NCBI GenBank assembly: GCA_023255735.1
Contig: JAGDVP010000012.1
Location: 169,477-233,476, forward strand
Source: Halothiobacillus sp.
GTDB lineage: Bacteria; Pseudomonadota; Gammaproteobacteria; Halothiobacillales; Halothiobacillaceae
DNA length: 64,000 nt
Reading direction: 5' to 3'
Part shown: one piece after another, positions 44,298 to 53,855 of the stretch
How the letters are laid out: every line of letters begins with the position of its first letter
How positions within the stretch are numbered: the first letter of the stretch is position 1
Notes under the pieces: generated by a model
What the model was told of the DNA's origin: nothing
The model's database searches: none
The model's input: only the letters and a program-made list of their open reading frames with translations
Position numbers and translations under genes: made by a program

Positions 44298-44313
44298 ATT
44301 CTATAAATAGAAT
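44298..44313. promoter_or_regulatory. Palindrome upstream of ccoNOQP
   Basis: ATTCTAT-AA-ATAGAAT is a 7-bp inverted repeat. A further half-site ATAGAAT occurs at 44243-44249. Both lie upstream of the putative ccoN promoter. It does not match an FNR/Anr box (TTGAT-N4-ATCAA), which I could not find in this gap. Confidence 0.45.
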
Positions 44314-44364
44314 CAGGGTGTTGCGATGATTTTGTGGGGATTACCTAAGTGAATTCATAGGTTT

Positions 44365-44393
44365 TTGTGTATTTAAGATTGCTTTAATATAGC
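44365..44393 (+). promoter_or_regulatory. Putative sigma-70-type promoter of ccoNOQP
   Basis: A -35-like TTGTGT (44365-44370) and a -10-like TATAGC (44388-44393) are 17 bp apart, about 68 bp upstream of ccoN. Both boxes are imperfect, so this is tentative. Confidence 0.4.
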
Positions 44394-44461
44394 GAGCCTA
44401 GAAAAGTAGATTCGAGCCGACGGGGTTCGATTCGGTATTAACATAACGCGGAGGGGTCACG

Positions 44462-45922
44462 ATGTCTGCTAACACGGTTGCCATAACGGCAGAGCAGTAC
44501 AATTACGACATTGTCAAAAAATTTGCCATCATGGCAATGGTTTGGGGTTTACTCGGTATGTCGGCCGGGGTTTATATTGCCAGCGAACTTGCGTGGCCCT
44601 TTTTAAACTTTGATATTGCAGAAATCACCTTTGGTCGATTGCGCCCCGTGCACACGAGCTTGGTGATTTTTGGTTTTGGCGGCAGCGCCCTGTTCGCTAC
44701 ATCGTACTATGTCGTTCAACGCACTTGCCAAACCACCTTGTGGGGCGGTAAATGGCTGCCTGAGTTCACCTTTTGGGGCTGGCAGTTAAGTATCGGCATC
44801 GGCGTTATCCTATACATGATGGGTTATACCGAATCGCGGGAATATGCCGAATTCGTGTGGCCAATTGATTTGGGCATTCTGGTGACATGGGTTGCTTACG
44901 CCATGGTGTTTTTTATGACCATTCGTAACCGCTCGCAACCACATATTTATGTCGCCTTGTGGTTTTACTCGGCGTTTATTTTGGCCACGGCATTGCTGCA
45001 TATTTTTAATAACTTAGCCGTGCCCGTAGCGTGGAATAGCTTAGATTCTTATAGCTTGTTCTCTGGCGTACAAGATGCCATGACGCAATGGTGGTACGGC
45101 CATAATGCCGTGGGCTTTTTCTTGACGGCCGCGTTCTTGGGGATGATGTACTACTTCCTCCCCAAGCAGGCCGAGCGCCCGATTTACTCTTATCGCTTGT
45201 CAATTGTGCATTTCTGGGCGTTAACCTTCCTCTATATGTGGGTCGGTGGTCACCATTTGTTATGGACTGCATTGCCAGATTGGGTAGGGTCATTGGCCTC
45301 TGCATTCTCCATTTTACTGTTGTTGCCTTCATGGGGCGGCATGATCAACGGCATCATGACACTCTCAGGGGCTTGGGAAAAATTACGCAGCGATCCCATC
45401 ATGTTGTTCATGATTACCGCGATGGCGTTTTATGGTATGTCAACCTTTGAAGGTCCTATGATGTCCCTCAAATCAGTGAATGCCCTATCACACTACACTG
45501 ATTGGACCATTGGCCATGTGCATTCCGGCGCCTTGGGCTGGGTGGCAATGATTACCATCGGTTCGTTTTATCACATGGTTCCTCGTTTGTGGGGCACCAA
45601 GTTGTATTCCACGAAGCTTGTATTCACGCATTTCTGGATTGCGACTGTCGGCATCGTGCTGTACATCGTATCCATGTGGGTTTCGGGGATCGGTCAAGGC
45701 TTGATGTTGCGCGCGTTCGATCAGTACGGCAACTTGGCGTACACCTTTGTTGAAACCGTCACCTTTATGCATATTCCTTATGCTGTGCGGGCTCTGGGTG
45801 GCGCCTTGTTCTTATCGGGCATGTTGCTTATGGCCTACAACCTGTACATGACCGTATGGGGCACCCGCCGCGAAGTGCTGCCCGTTGCGGATCAGTCTGT
45901 GCTTGCCGCAACGCGCACCTGA
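44462..45922 (+). CDS. ccoN: cbb3-type cytochrome c oxidase subunit I
   Basis: The 486-residue haem-copper oxidase core has about 12 membrane helices and the histidine ligands of CcoN ([77 protein letters not shown]). It reduces oxygen with high affinity. A GAGGGG ribosome site precedes the ATG. It is the first gene of ccoNOQP. Confidence 0.98.
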   Translation: MSANTVAITAEQYNYDIVKKFAIMAMVWGLLGMSAGVYIASELAWPFLNFDIAEITFGRLRPVHTSLVIFGFGGSALFATSYYVVQRTCQTTLWGGKWLPEFTFWGWQLSIGIGVILYMMGYTESREYAEFVWPIDLGILVTWVAYAMVFFMTIRNRSQPHIYVALWFYSAFILATALLHIFNNLAVPVAWNSLDSYSLFSGVQDAMTQWWYGHNAVGFFLTAAFLGMMYYFLPKQAERPIYSYRLSIVHFWALTFLYMWVGGHHLLWTALPDWVGSLASAFSILLLLPSWGGMINGIMTLSGAWEKLRSDPIMLFMITAMAFYGMSTFEGPMMSLKSVNALSHYTDWTIGHVHSGALGWVAMITIGSFYHMVPRLWGTKLYSTKLVFTHFWIATVGIVLYIVSMWVSGIGQGLMLRAFDQYGNLAYTFVETVTFMHIPYAVRALGGALFLSGMLLMAYNLYMTVWGTRREVLPVADQSVLAATRT

Positions 45923-45936
45923 TTAGGAGATAATCA

Positions 45937-46668
45937 ATGAAACACGAAAGTATTGAAATTAACTCCGCGCTACTCATCATCCTGACGTTGTTGGTGATCA
46001 GTATCGGCGGCTTGGTTGAAATTGTTCCTTTGTTCCACATCAAAGGCACGGTAGAGAAGGTTGATGGTATCCATCCTTACACACCACTTGAGCAGTTAGG
46101 CCGAGATGTTTATGTTCGCGAAGGTTGCTATTTGTGTCATTCCCAAATGATTCGTCCCTTCCGGGATGAGCAGTTGCGTTATGGCCATTACTCGTTAGCG
46201 GCTGAATCACAATATGATCATCCCTTCCAGTGGGGCTCTAAGCGTACCGGTCCTGATTTGGCTCGCGTGGGGGGTAAATATTCTAATGAGTGGATGACCC
46301 AGCATTTAATTCATCCGCAGTCTTTGGTGCCTGAGTCAATCATGCCGTCTTATCCTTGGCTAATGCAGCCACTGAAATATGATGATATTGAAGCGCGGAT
46401 GCGGGCATTGCGTGCCGTGGGTGTGCCGTACTCGACTAACCAAGCGGAATATGACGCCAACGTGCAAAAGTTTGGTAAAGCACTGGCCGATCAATTTGTG
46501 ATTAGCAACGGTGTAGCTTCAGTTAAAGCAGAAGCCGCATCGCAAAATTGGGATGGTAATCCTAAAGAAATCACACAAATGGATGCCTTGGTAGCTTACC
46601 TTCAAGTTTTGGGCACAATGGTTGATTTCTCTAAATACAATCAAGGTTATTTTTCAACCTTCCGTTAA
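45937..46668 (+). CDS. ccoO: cbb3-type oxidase mono-haem cytochrome c subunit
   Basis: The 243-residue product has one N-terminal membrane helix (LLIILTLLVISIGGLVEIVPLF) and one haem site, CYLCHSQ, with the typical context EGCYLCHSQMIRPFRDE. The distal Met is probably in VPESIMPSYPWL. It lies 14 bp after ccoN. Confidence 0.97.
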   Translation: MKHESIEINSALLIILTLLVISIGGLVEIVPLFHIKGTVEKVDGIHPYTPLEQLGRDVYVREGCYLCHSQMIRPFRDEQLRYGHYSLAAESQYDHPFQWGSKRTGPDLARVGGKYSNEWMTQHLIHPQSLVPESIMPSYPWLMQPLKYDDIEARMRALRAVGVPYSTNQAEYDANVQKFGKALADQFVISNGVASVKAEAASQNWDGNPKEITQMDALVAYLQVLGTMVDFSKYNQGYFSTFR

Positions 46669-46714
46669 TTAGCCGACGTGATTAACTAACGCATTTCATT
46701 GAGGAATCGATATT

Positions 46715-46948
46715 TTGATCAGCGAATTTTTTGATTGGATTGGCCGGCCAGAAATAGCAAAGACTATCGAGCTGTTCTTGCTGTTTGGGATATTCATCAT
46801 CGTGCTGATCTATGTATTTACGAGTAAAAAGCGCGGTAAGCGTTTGGAATCGTATAAAGATATCCCCTTCCTTGATGATCATGCGCATATTCCTACCCAC
46901 GCCAAATTAGAGCAGGTGAGTAAAAATGAGTCAGAGCCCAGAAAATAA
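46715..46948 (+). CDS. ccoQ: cbb3-type oxidase small subunit CcoQ
   Basis: The 77-residue protein has one membrane helix (TIELFLLFGIFIIVLIYVF) and the CcoQ-like tail YKDIPFLDD. It starts at a TTG with GAGGA upstream; no ATG is available at the right place. It overlaps ccoP by 23 bp. CcoQ stabilises the oxidase complex. Confidence 0.88.
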   Translation: MISEFFDWIGRPEIAKTIELFLLFGIFIIVLIYVFTSKKRGKRLESYKDIPFLDDHAHIPTHAKLEQVSKNESEPRK

Positions 46949-47903
46949 GAAAGGTCAGGTCGAAACCACCGGTCACGTGTGGGATGGCGATCTGCGCGAA
47001 TACAACAACCCATTACCCCGCTGGTGGTTGTGGGGGTTTTACGGCACAATTATTTTTGCCGTCGTTTATTGGATTTTGTATCCCGCTTGGCCTTATGCCG
47101 ACACGTTTACCAAAGGGGTAGCAACCGTATCGTTTCAAGCCCCTGTCCTTGATAAAGAAGGTAAACCAGTCAAGGCGGCTGATGGCACGGTCGAGATGCA
47201 GACCAAAACCGAGCATTGGAATAGCCGCGCATTGTTCTATCAAGAAATGCAAACTAGTCCTTCGGCCTTAGCGCAACAAGAGTGGCTGGCCAAAGTGAAA
47301 GACATGTCTTTTGAACAAATTGCGGCCAACCCAGATACTTTAAACTTTGCCAACGCCATGGGGCATGCCTTATTTGGCGATCATTGCGCGGCGTGTCATG
47401 GTACGGGTGGGCAGGGTGTTTTATCGATGAATCCGGAAGCTTCTTATCCGAATTTAACCGATAACGCTTGGATCCATGGTGGGGATTACACCAAAATCGT
47501 TCAAGACATGACTAACGGTATTAAAGGCAACATGCCTGCCTTTGGAGCTTTGTTCAAAGGTGAAAAATTAACCGACCTTGCACAATATGTATTGAGCTTG
47601 TCGCATCAGCCCGGTGTGAATGAAGAGGCGGCTAATCGTGGTAAAGCCTCATTTGCGACTTGTGCTGGGTGTCATGGCGCCAATGGCGAGGGCAACCAGA
47701 TGATTGGTGCACCCAACTTAACTGATAAAATTTGGGATTTTGTTGATGTATCCGGTGCGCCAACCATTGATGGTAAGCTTAAGCTGGTTGAAGGCGTGAT
47801 TGACCATGGCCTGCAACACCAAATGCCTAAATTTTCTGATCGCTTAACCCCAGAGCAAATTCGGTTGCTGGCGGTCTATGTGCGTCAATTAGGCGGAACC
47901 TAA
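46926..47903 (+). CDS. ccoP: cbb3-type oxidase di-haem cytochrome c subunit
   Basis: The 325-residue product opens with the CcoP-typical HVWDGDLREYNNPLPRWW before one membrane helix. Two haem sites follow, CAACH and CAGCH, each with GMP/MPKF-type Met regions (GNMPAFGALF and HQMPKFSDRL). It passes electrons from soluble cytochromes to CcoO/CcoN. A terminator follows. Confidence 0.98.
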   Translation: MSQSPENKKGQVETTGHVWDGDLREYNNPLPRWWLWGFYGTIIFAVVYWILYPAWPYADTFTKGVATVSFQAPVLDKEGKPVKAADGTVEMQTKTEHWNSRALFYQEMQTSPSALAQQEWLAKVKDMSFEQIAANPDTLNFANAMGHALFGDHCAACHGTGGQGVLSMNPEASYPNLTDNAWIHGGDYTKIVQDMTNGIKGNMPAFGALFKGEKLTDLAQYVLSLSHQPGVNEEAANRGKASFATCAGCHGANGEGNQMIGAPNLTDKIWDFVDVSGAPTIDGKLKLVEGVIDHGLQHQMPKFSDRLTPEQIRLLAVYVRQLGGT

Positions 47904-47920
47904 GGGGCCGGTTAATAATG

Positions 47921-47951
47921 AAAAGCACCGGCACTCGCCGGTGTTTTTTTT
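47921..47951 (+). terminator. Terminator of ccoNOQP
   Basis: The stem caccggc (47926-47932) / gccggtg (47937-47943), with loop actc and an 8-base T-run, lies 18 bp after the ccoP stop. It separates ccoNOQP from ccoGHI. Confidence 0.9.
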
Positions 47952-48142
47952 CCAAGGTTCGTTTTTCAAAATTTATTTTCTAAGTTTTTAATCCGCGCAA
48001 TTGAGTGGCGCGCAATTCTCGGTAGGGATACTAAAGCGAGCGCGTGCATGGTTGTGGTTTTTATCATGGGGCAGTTTTCCCTTAAATAGTGATAAAACTC
48101 TCAATTGCCGATGGGGTTGATATTTTACCGAGGAGGGTGGGC

Positions 48143-49564
48143 ATGTCGTCAGTTGATCTTACCGAACAAGAGCCGGAGTTATATCAGGCGCGAGATCCAA
48201 TTCATCCTAAATCCATCAAAGGCCGCTTTCGAACGTTTAAAACATCGGTTTTAGTTTTAGCTTATGCGATATTTTTTCTGTTGCCTTGGGTTCGGTGGGA
48301 GCGTTTAGTGGGACCCAATCAAGCAGTGATGTTTGATATTCCCACCCGTCGTTATTATCTATTTGATTTAGTTATTCACCCGCAAGATATGTTTCTTTTG
48401 GCGGGTTTTTTGATTCTTGCTGCTTGGCTTTTATTTTTTGTTACAGGTCTCGTGGGTCGTGCGTTCTGTGGCTATTTTTGCTTTCAAACACTCTGGACTG
48501 ATGTGTTTATGAAAGTGGAGCACTGGGTTCAGGGTGATCGCAACAAGCGCCTCAAGCTTGAAAAGCAAGGCTGGAACTTAGAAAAAATAGCTAAGAAAGG
48601 CATCACCATCCTTATCTGGACGCTCATTGCTTTTTGGACAGGCTTTACTTTTACCGCCTACTGGGCCGATGCCCCGCACTTGTTTGTGGCTTTTTTTACC
48701 GGCACGGCGGCTTCAGCGGCCTATATGACCACCGGAATTTTAACCTTAACAACCCTAGTTGCGGCGGGTTTTGCGCGTGAGCAAGTGTGCATCTACATGT
48801 GTCCTTATGCGCGTTTTCAGGCAGTAATGTTTGATAAAGAAACCTTGCTCGTGAGTTATGACGCCGCGCGCGGCGAGGGTTCTCAGGGTAGAAAACCCCT
48901 GCAAAAGGGCTTAATGGCCTTAGAGGAGCGCCATGCCAGCGGAACGGGCGATTGCATCGATTGCAAATTGTGCGTGCAGGTTTGCCCCACGGGTATCGAT
49001 ATTCGCGATGGCCTTCAATTGGCGTGTATTTCTTGCGGTTTATGTATTGATGCCTGCGATGAGATTATGACCAAGCGCGGTTGGCCTACAGGTTTGATTC
49101 GTTATGCCTCAGAGCAAGAACTGGAAACGGGTAAAAAGCCTAGCCTGCTTAAATTTCGCACCATTGGGTATGGACTTGCAACATTCCTTGCTTCGGCGCT
49201 ATTGATTTATGGCATTTTGACGATTAAGCCGCTTGATTTTTCAATTCAGCAAATTCGTCAACCCCTGTTTGTTGTGATGTCGGATGGCAGCGTACAAAAC
49301 AATTATGAATTGAAAATTAATAACAAAGAGCAGTATGCCTTGGAACTTGAATTATCGGTGTTAGGTCTGAAGGATGCACAAATTGCGATAGGTGGTAATT
49401 TTACGACGCTTGACATTCCGCCGGATGAAACGCGTAACTATTTAATCCACATTCGAGCACCGCGTGAATCGGGTCTGAGTAGACAATTAATCACCTTTAA
49501 GTTAACGGATAAAACAGGACATCTCCCTGTCATCGAGAGCACAACCAGTTTTAATTTCAAGTAG
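48143..49564 (+). CDS. ccoG: Cytochrome c oxidase accessory protein CcoG (FixG)
   Basis: The 473-residue membrane ferredoxin helps reduce copper for cbb3 assembly. It has the CcoG motif FCGYFCFQTLWTDVF, several membrane helices, and two 4Fe-4S-type clusters (CIDCKLCVQVCP and CISCGLCIDAC), then a C-terminal Ig-like domain. GAGGAGGGTGGG precedes the ATG at 48143; the frame extends 18 codons further. Confidence 0.96.
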   Translation: MSSVDLTEQEPELYQARDPIHPKSIKGRFRTFKTSVLVLAYAIFFLLPWVRWERLVGPNQAVMFDIPTRRYYLFDLVIHPQDMFLLAGFLILAAWLLFFVTGLVGRAFCGYFCFQTLWTDVFMKVEHWVQGDRNKRLKLEKQGWNLEKIAKKGITILIWTLIAFWTGFTFTAYWADAPHLFVAFFTGTAASAAYMTTGILTLTTLVAAGFAREQVCIYMCPYARFQAVMFDKETLLVSYDAARGEGSQGRKPLQKGLMALEERHASGTGDCIDCKLCVQVCPTGIDIRDGLQLACISCGLCIDACDEIMTKRGWPTGLIRYASEQELETGKKPSLLKFRTIGYGLATFLASALLIYGILTIKPLDFSIQQIRQPLFVVMSDGSVQNNYELKINNKEQYALELELSVLGLKDAQIAIGGNFTTLDIPPDETRNYLIHIRAPRESGLSRQLITFKLTDKTGHLPVIESTTSFNFK

Positions 49565-49597
49565 ATATTTTATTTAAAGTCAAGGTAAGGGTTTATT

Positions 49598-50401
49598 ATG
49601 AATTTGGTTTTGCCGGCAGGGGTTGGGATCAGCGCAATTATTGTTTTGTTCTTTCTGCTTAAATGGCGCTGGCCTCAGGCAGGTCGTCCGATAGCCACGA
49701 TTCTAGGTATTTTATCGATTGCGGCTTATGCGCCTTATGGTATTACCCATTGGCCGGGATCCGATGTGCTGATGATGGTTATCGTGCTGTATATTGCAAC
49801 GGCTTTTGTTTTGGGATTAATTTTCCCCGCTAAAACCAGTAAAGATGGCAAGGCCGTTTTTCACTGGGGGCCTGCATCCGTGATTATTTTCCTTTCAGTG
49901 GTAGTTTTGTTGGACTCTATATTTGTCACACTCGCAAGTAGTGGGCTTTCCCAAAATGCGGCGCGTGAATTATTACCCAAACCGGATGAAGGCACTCAGG
50001 TAACTTCTTTTTTCCCGGGCACAGTTTCACGGGATTATCAAAAAAACCTTGAAATGTTTAACCAGTATAATGACGCCCTGGATGAACAAACTCAATTAGG
50101 CTGGAAAGTGCATAAAGGTTGGGTTGAGCAACCATTAACACAAACCGCGTCGCTTTTTCGTATCTCCGTTATGGATCGAAATGATCAGCCCGTTACGGGC
50201 GCTGCCGTTGAAATTCATTTTATGCGACCGGCCGACAAGCGCCAAGATTTTACAGTGAGCTTGCCTGAAGCCGAGCCGGGTATTTATCAATTGCCTTTAA
50301 CCTTATCAGAGCCGGGTTTATGGGAAGTGGTTATCCACATTAAGAAAGGTGAGGCTAATTTTGAATTAGATGGCCAAACCAATATTGGGCTTAAAAAATA
50401 A
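49598..50401 (+). CDS. ccoH: FixH/CcoH-like protein with an extra N-terminal membrane domain
   Basis: The C-terminal half has the FixH pattern: a membrane helix (VIIFLSVVVLLDSIFVTLASS), a periplasmic region with YNDALDEQTQLGWKV, then an Ig-like domain (FRISVMDRNDQPVTGAAVEIHFMRPAD) and an EPGLWEVVIH end. The N-terminal 85 residues add three more membrane helices, making 267 residues against the usual 150-180. It lies between ccoG and ccoI, as expected for fixGHI. Confidence 0.82.
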   Translation: MNLVLPAGVGISAIIVLFFLLKWRWPQAGRPIATILGILSIAAYAPYGITHWPGSDVLMMVIVLYIATAFVLGLIFPAKTSKDGKAVFHWGPASVIIFLSVVVLLDSIFVTLASSGLSQNAARELLPKPDEGTQVTSFFPGTVSRDYQKNLEMFNQYNDALDEQTQLGWKVHKGWVEQPLTQTASLFRISVMDRNDQPVTGAAVEIHFMRPADKRQDFTVSLPEAEPGIYQLPLTLSEPGLWEVVIHIKKGEANFELDGQTNIGLKK

Positions 50402-50468
50402 TTTGCGTTTTTTATTTCCTGAGCGTGTGATGAGCGTTTTTTATTTTCGCTCTGGGAGCTTTTGCTGT

Positions 50469-52925
50469 ATGTCTGAAACACCTCCTTCTGAGATTAAAGC
50501 GGATAATCCCGTAAGTTTGGATCCGTGTTTTCATTGTGGCTTGCCGGTACCGGCGGGCAGCACGTTTCACGCTCGGGTGCTGGGTGCTGATCGGCCGATG
50601 TGCTGTCCGGGTTGTCAGGCGGTTGCTGAAGCCATTGTGCAAAATGGTATGGAAGATTATTACCGCCACCGTACTGAACCCGGTACGCGGCCTAATGATG
50701 ATTTAACCCGCATGATGGAGGAGCTCATCGTTTTTGATCGTCCAGAAATGCAGAAATCATTTGTGGCCAATCGAGAGGGTGATATTCGGGAAGCGTCATT
50801 AATTCTTGAAGGCATTGTGTGTGCAGCCTGTGTTTGGCTAACTGAAAAACAGGTTCGTCAGCTGCCCGGTGTGATTTCATTCTCGGTTAATTTTTCAACC
50901 CGTCGCGCTCAAGTGGCTTGGGATAATCGGGTCATCGCATTAAGTGATGTGCTGCGTGCTATTGCGAGTATTGGTTATCGCGCCCACCCTTACGATCCTA
51001 ATCGACAGGATCGAGTCTACAAACGCGAGCGCCATATTCTCATGCAGCGCTTAGCTGTGGCAGCGTTGGTTTATTTGCAAGTCATGATGATTTCCATGGC
51101 GCTTTATTTTGGCGATTATTTGGGAATTAATGATCAATTACGACAGTTTTTTTGGTGGATGAGCTTAATTCTTTCCACGCCGATTGTATTTTATTCAGGG
51201 CAAGCTTTTTTTAAACCAGCTTGGCGGGATTTTAAAAATAAACAAATTGGCATGGACTTGCCAGTTTCACTCAGCATTATTTTGGCCTATTCCGGCAGTG
51301 TATTTGCAGTAGTAACTAATTCGGGACATATTTATTTTGATTCCGTCACAATGTTTATTGCCCTATTGCTGGGCGGGCGCATGCTTGAGCTTTCAGCCCG
51401 GCATAAAGCGGGTGAAATGAGTGAGGCATTAACCCGTTTGGTGCCTGCCATTGCCAATCGGGTTGAACCCGATGGGTCAATTACGGTTATTCCAGCCTTT
51501 GATTTATTGGCGGGCGACCGCGTGTTGATTCGCCCGGGCGATGCCGTTCCGGCTGATGGCGTGGTGGCTGAGGGTGAAAGTAGTGTCAATGCTGCCATGT
51601 TGACCGGTGAGAGCGTTCCTGAGGGCAAATATCCCGGTGCACTTTTGGTGGCTGGATCCATTAATGTGGAATCACCTTTGGTAATGACGGTGGAAAAAGT
51701 TGGCCAAGATACGATGGTGTCGTCCATTGTGCGGCTGATTGATCAGGCTCAGTCACAAAAGCCTAAAGTAGCTGAGCTTGCTGATCGCTACGCGCAAAAA
51801 TTCGTCATCGGGCTACTCGTTGTTACCGCCTCGGTGACCTTGGCCTGGCTTTGGATTGATCCTGCCAAGGCTTTTTGGGTGGCGGTGGCGGTTTTGGCGA
51901 TAACTTGCCCGTGCTCATTGTCTTTGGCAACCCCTGCAGCCATTGCGGTAGCCGTTGGCCGGCTGACGCGCTCGGGCTTATTGGTGACGCGCGGCTATGC
52001 GATGGAGGGGCTTGCCCGAGCAACTCACGTGGTGTTTGATAAAACAGGCACACTAACCGATGGGCATTTGGTTTTGCAGCGCACCCACGCCTTGGGTGAA
52101 TTTACAGCGGAGCAATTGCTGATTTGGGCAGGTTCGCTTGAGCGTCAATCCGAGCACCCGGTAGGCCGTGCCATTGCCCATGCAGCGGGGTCGAACGAAT
52201 TGCTGCCCGTAGCTGCGGTGCACAATTTCCCCGGCCGGGGACTGGTGGGCCAGGTTGCCGGGCACGACATTGCAGTGGGTAATGATCGTTTGCTGGAACA
52301 CTTAAGAATTGCGCCTGCCGCCAACCTCATGCCCACCTCGGATTTGGCGGTATGGGTGGCGGTGGATGGTCAACTTGCCGGTGTTTTGCATTTAAGCGAT
52401 AGCTTGCGTGCCGATGCGAAGGCCGCAGTTGATGAGATTATCGCCATGGGCTTAACCCCCGTGATTTTATCGGGCGATCAGCCGGCGCGGGTGGCGCAAA
52501 TGGCGCAAACGTTGGGTATTAGTGAGGCACGTGGCGGCTTATTACCGGCTGAGAAACTTGACTATGTGCAAAAGCTGCAGGCAGCGGGTGCCCTCGTGCT
52601 CATGGTGGGCGATGGCATTAATGATGCCCCCGTATTAGCTCAAGCCCAAGTTTCTATGGCCATGGGGGGTGGCGCGGTGATTGCGCGTCATTCTTCGGAT
52701 ATTGTGCTTATTAACGATCAATTGCGGCAAATCCCCTTCGGTTTAAAATTTGGGCGGCGGGTGTTGGCCAACATTCATCAAAATTTGGGTTGGTCAGTGG
52801 TTTATAACGTGGTGGCCATTCCGTTGGCGGCCATGGGTTTGATTCAGCCTTGGGTGGCTGCGATTGGCATGTCATTGAGCTCAATTATCGTGGTGGGCAA
52901 TGCGTTGCGCTTGCGCTGGGATTAA
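50469..52925 (+). CDS. ccoI: Copper-exporting P-type ATPase for cbb3 assembly (CcoI/FixI)
   Basis: The 818-residue P1B-ATPase has an N-terminal Cys-rich motif (CFHCGLP, MCCPGCQAV), a metal-binding domain with VCAACVWL, the membrane CPC motif ITCPCSLSLATPAA, the phosphorylation site FDKTGTLTDG and the hinge VGDGINDAPVLAQA. It supplies copper to CcoN. The start MSETPPSE with GGGAG upstream is chosen; an ATG at 50430 and the open frame back to 50370 overlap or crowd ccoH. A weak hairpin (53029-53047) follows. No ccoS was found after it. Confidence 0.95.
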   Translation: MSETPPSEIKADNPVSLDPCFHCGLPVPAGSTFHARVLGADRPMCCPGCQAVAEAIVQNGMEDYYRHRTEPGTRPNDDLTRMMEELIVFDRPEMQKSFVANREGDIREASLILEGIVCAACVWLTEKQVRQLPGVISFSVNFSTRRAQVAWDNRVIALSDVLRAIASIGYRAHPYDPNRQDRVYKRERHILMQRLAVAALVYLQVMMISMALYFGDYLGINDQLRQFFWWMSLILSTPIVFYSGQAFFKPAWRDFKNKQIGMDLPVSLSIILAYSGSVFAVVTNSGHIYFDSVTMFIALLLGGRMLELSARHKAGEMSEALTRLVPAIANRVEPDGSITVIPAFDLLAGDRVLIRPGDAVPADGVVAEGESSVNAAMLTGESVPEGKYPGALLVAGSINVESPLVMTVEKVGQDTMVSSIVRLIDQAQSQKPKVAELADRYAQKFVIGLLVVTASVTLAWLWIDPAKAFWVAVAVLAITCPCSLSLATPAAIAVAVGRLTRSGLLVTRGYAMEGLARATHVVFDKTGTLTDGHLVLQRTHALGEFTAEQLLIWAGSLERQSEHPVGRAIAHAAGSNELLPVAAVHNFPGRGLVGQVAGHDIAVGNDRLLEHLRIAPAANLMPTSDLAVWVAVDGQLAGVLHLSDSLRADAKAAVDEIIAMGLTPVILSGDQPARVAQMAQTLGISEARGGLLPAEKLDYVQKLQAAGALVLMVGDGINDAPVLAQAQVSMAMGGGAVIARHSSDIVLINDQLRQIPFGLKFGRRVLANIHQNLGWSVVYNVVAIPLAAMGLIQPWVAAIGMSLSSIIVVGNALRLRWD

Positions 52926-53076
52926 TGCCTCTGATTGACTTTGTCGGTGTTAAGTTTAAGTTAAACCCATCGAGCTTCGCGGTGTTTTGCGAACGCTTGC
53001 GATGGGGTGCGTGAATTGTGGGCATTTTGGCGGCGCGAGAGGCCGCCTATTTTAAGGGTTAATCGGTAGACTTAGG

Positions 53077-53685
53077 TTATTTGCCGATACTATAAATGTA
53101 CTGATTGAGCTGCGCGACATCAGTGCTGGTGCGACGATACAGGTTGTCTAAGCTAATCACGGCGTATTCCAAGAGCAAGACGGTGAGGACAGGGTATTCC
53201 AAGCGCATGCGGTTATACATTTGGCGTGGTAGGCGCAATAAGCGGGTCGGTTTGCTGGCCCGCAGACGGACATTGCGTGGGTTGCGATCGAAGAAACTCA
53301 TTTCACCGAGCATTTCGCCGGCGGGGATTTGCCCGACCACCATCTCATTGAGCGTTGAGCCCACGATGAGCTGCGCTTCGCCTTCTAGGAGAAAGTACAA
53401 GGATTCACCGACTTCACCAATATCGGCAATGATGTCACCTGCCTTGATGGTCATGAGGTCGCAAAAATCGAGGAAGGCGTTAATCTCGCGCTGGGTAAAA
53501 ATATGGGTGTCGGTAAGCTGGCTTAAAAACTCGACAAGTTTGTCGCGGTCAATGTCGGTAATCATGAGGGGCATCCATTGAAAAAACTGATTGAGTGATT
53601 GTCCTGAACTTGTTGGCGTTTGTCGATGGATGAGGCTCGATTGGTTGGGTTTATTTTGTATCATTGGATTAACAGAAATATTCAT
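53077..53685 (-). CDS. Second stand-alone cyclic-nucleotide-binding protein
   Basis: The 202-residue product has an N-terminal helical region (residues about 40-75) and a cNMP-binding beta-roll with IPAGEMLGEMSFFDRNPRNVRLRAS as its phosphate-binding cassette region. No helix-turn-helix follows, only a helix ending LDNLYRRTSTDV. In many proteobacteria such proteins lie near glyA or nrdR, but the role is unknown. It is divergent from glyA. Confidence 0.72.
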   Translation of the reverse strand: MNISVNPMIQNKPNQSSLIHRQTPTSSGQSLNQFFQWMPLMITDIDRDKLVEFLSQLTDTHIFTQREINAFLDFCDLMTIKAGDIIADIGEVGESLYFLLEGEAQLIVGSTLNEMVVGQIPAGEMLGEMSFFDRNPRNVRLRASKPTRLLRLPRQMYNRMRLEYPVLTVLLLEYAVISLDNLYRRTSTDVAQLNQYIYSIGK

Positions 53686-53855
53686 CTTGTCGTTGAATAA
53701 GTATCGCTATTTTAATACTGCGGCATGCGGGATACTGCGATGGCAGCGAGTTTGCCGAGTATCGTGTAAACTTCGCGTTAATTCAGGTTTTATTTTTACA
53801 GCCAATTTTCGCTTTGAGATCGGCTAACTTTATGTTTTTTTGGAGATCTACCCCA

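Noticed and set aside
44206-44461. FNR/Anr box before ccoN
   Set aside because: No TTGAT-N4-ATCAA-like sequence is present; only an ATCAA half-site at about 44239-44243.
53686-53855. Glycine riboswitch before glyA
   Set aside because: The conserved GGAGAG and ACCGA elements of the aptamer were not found.
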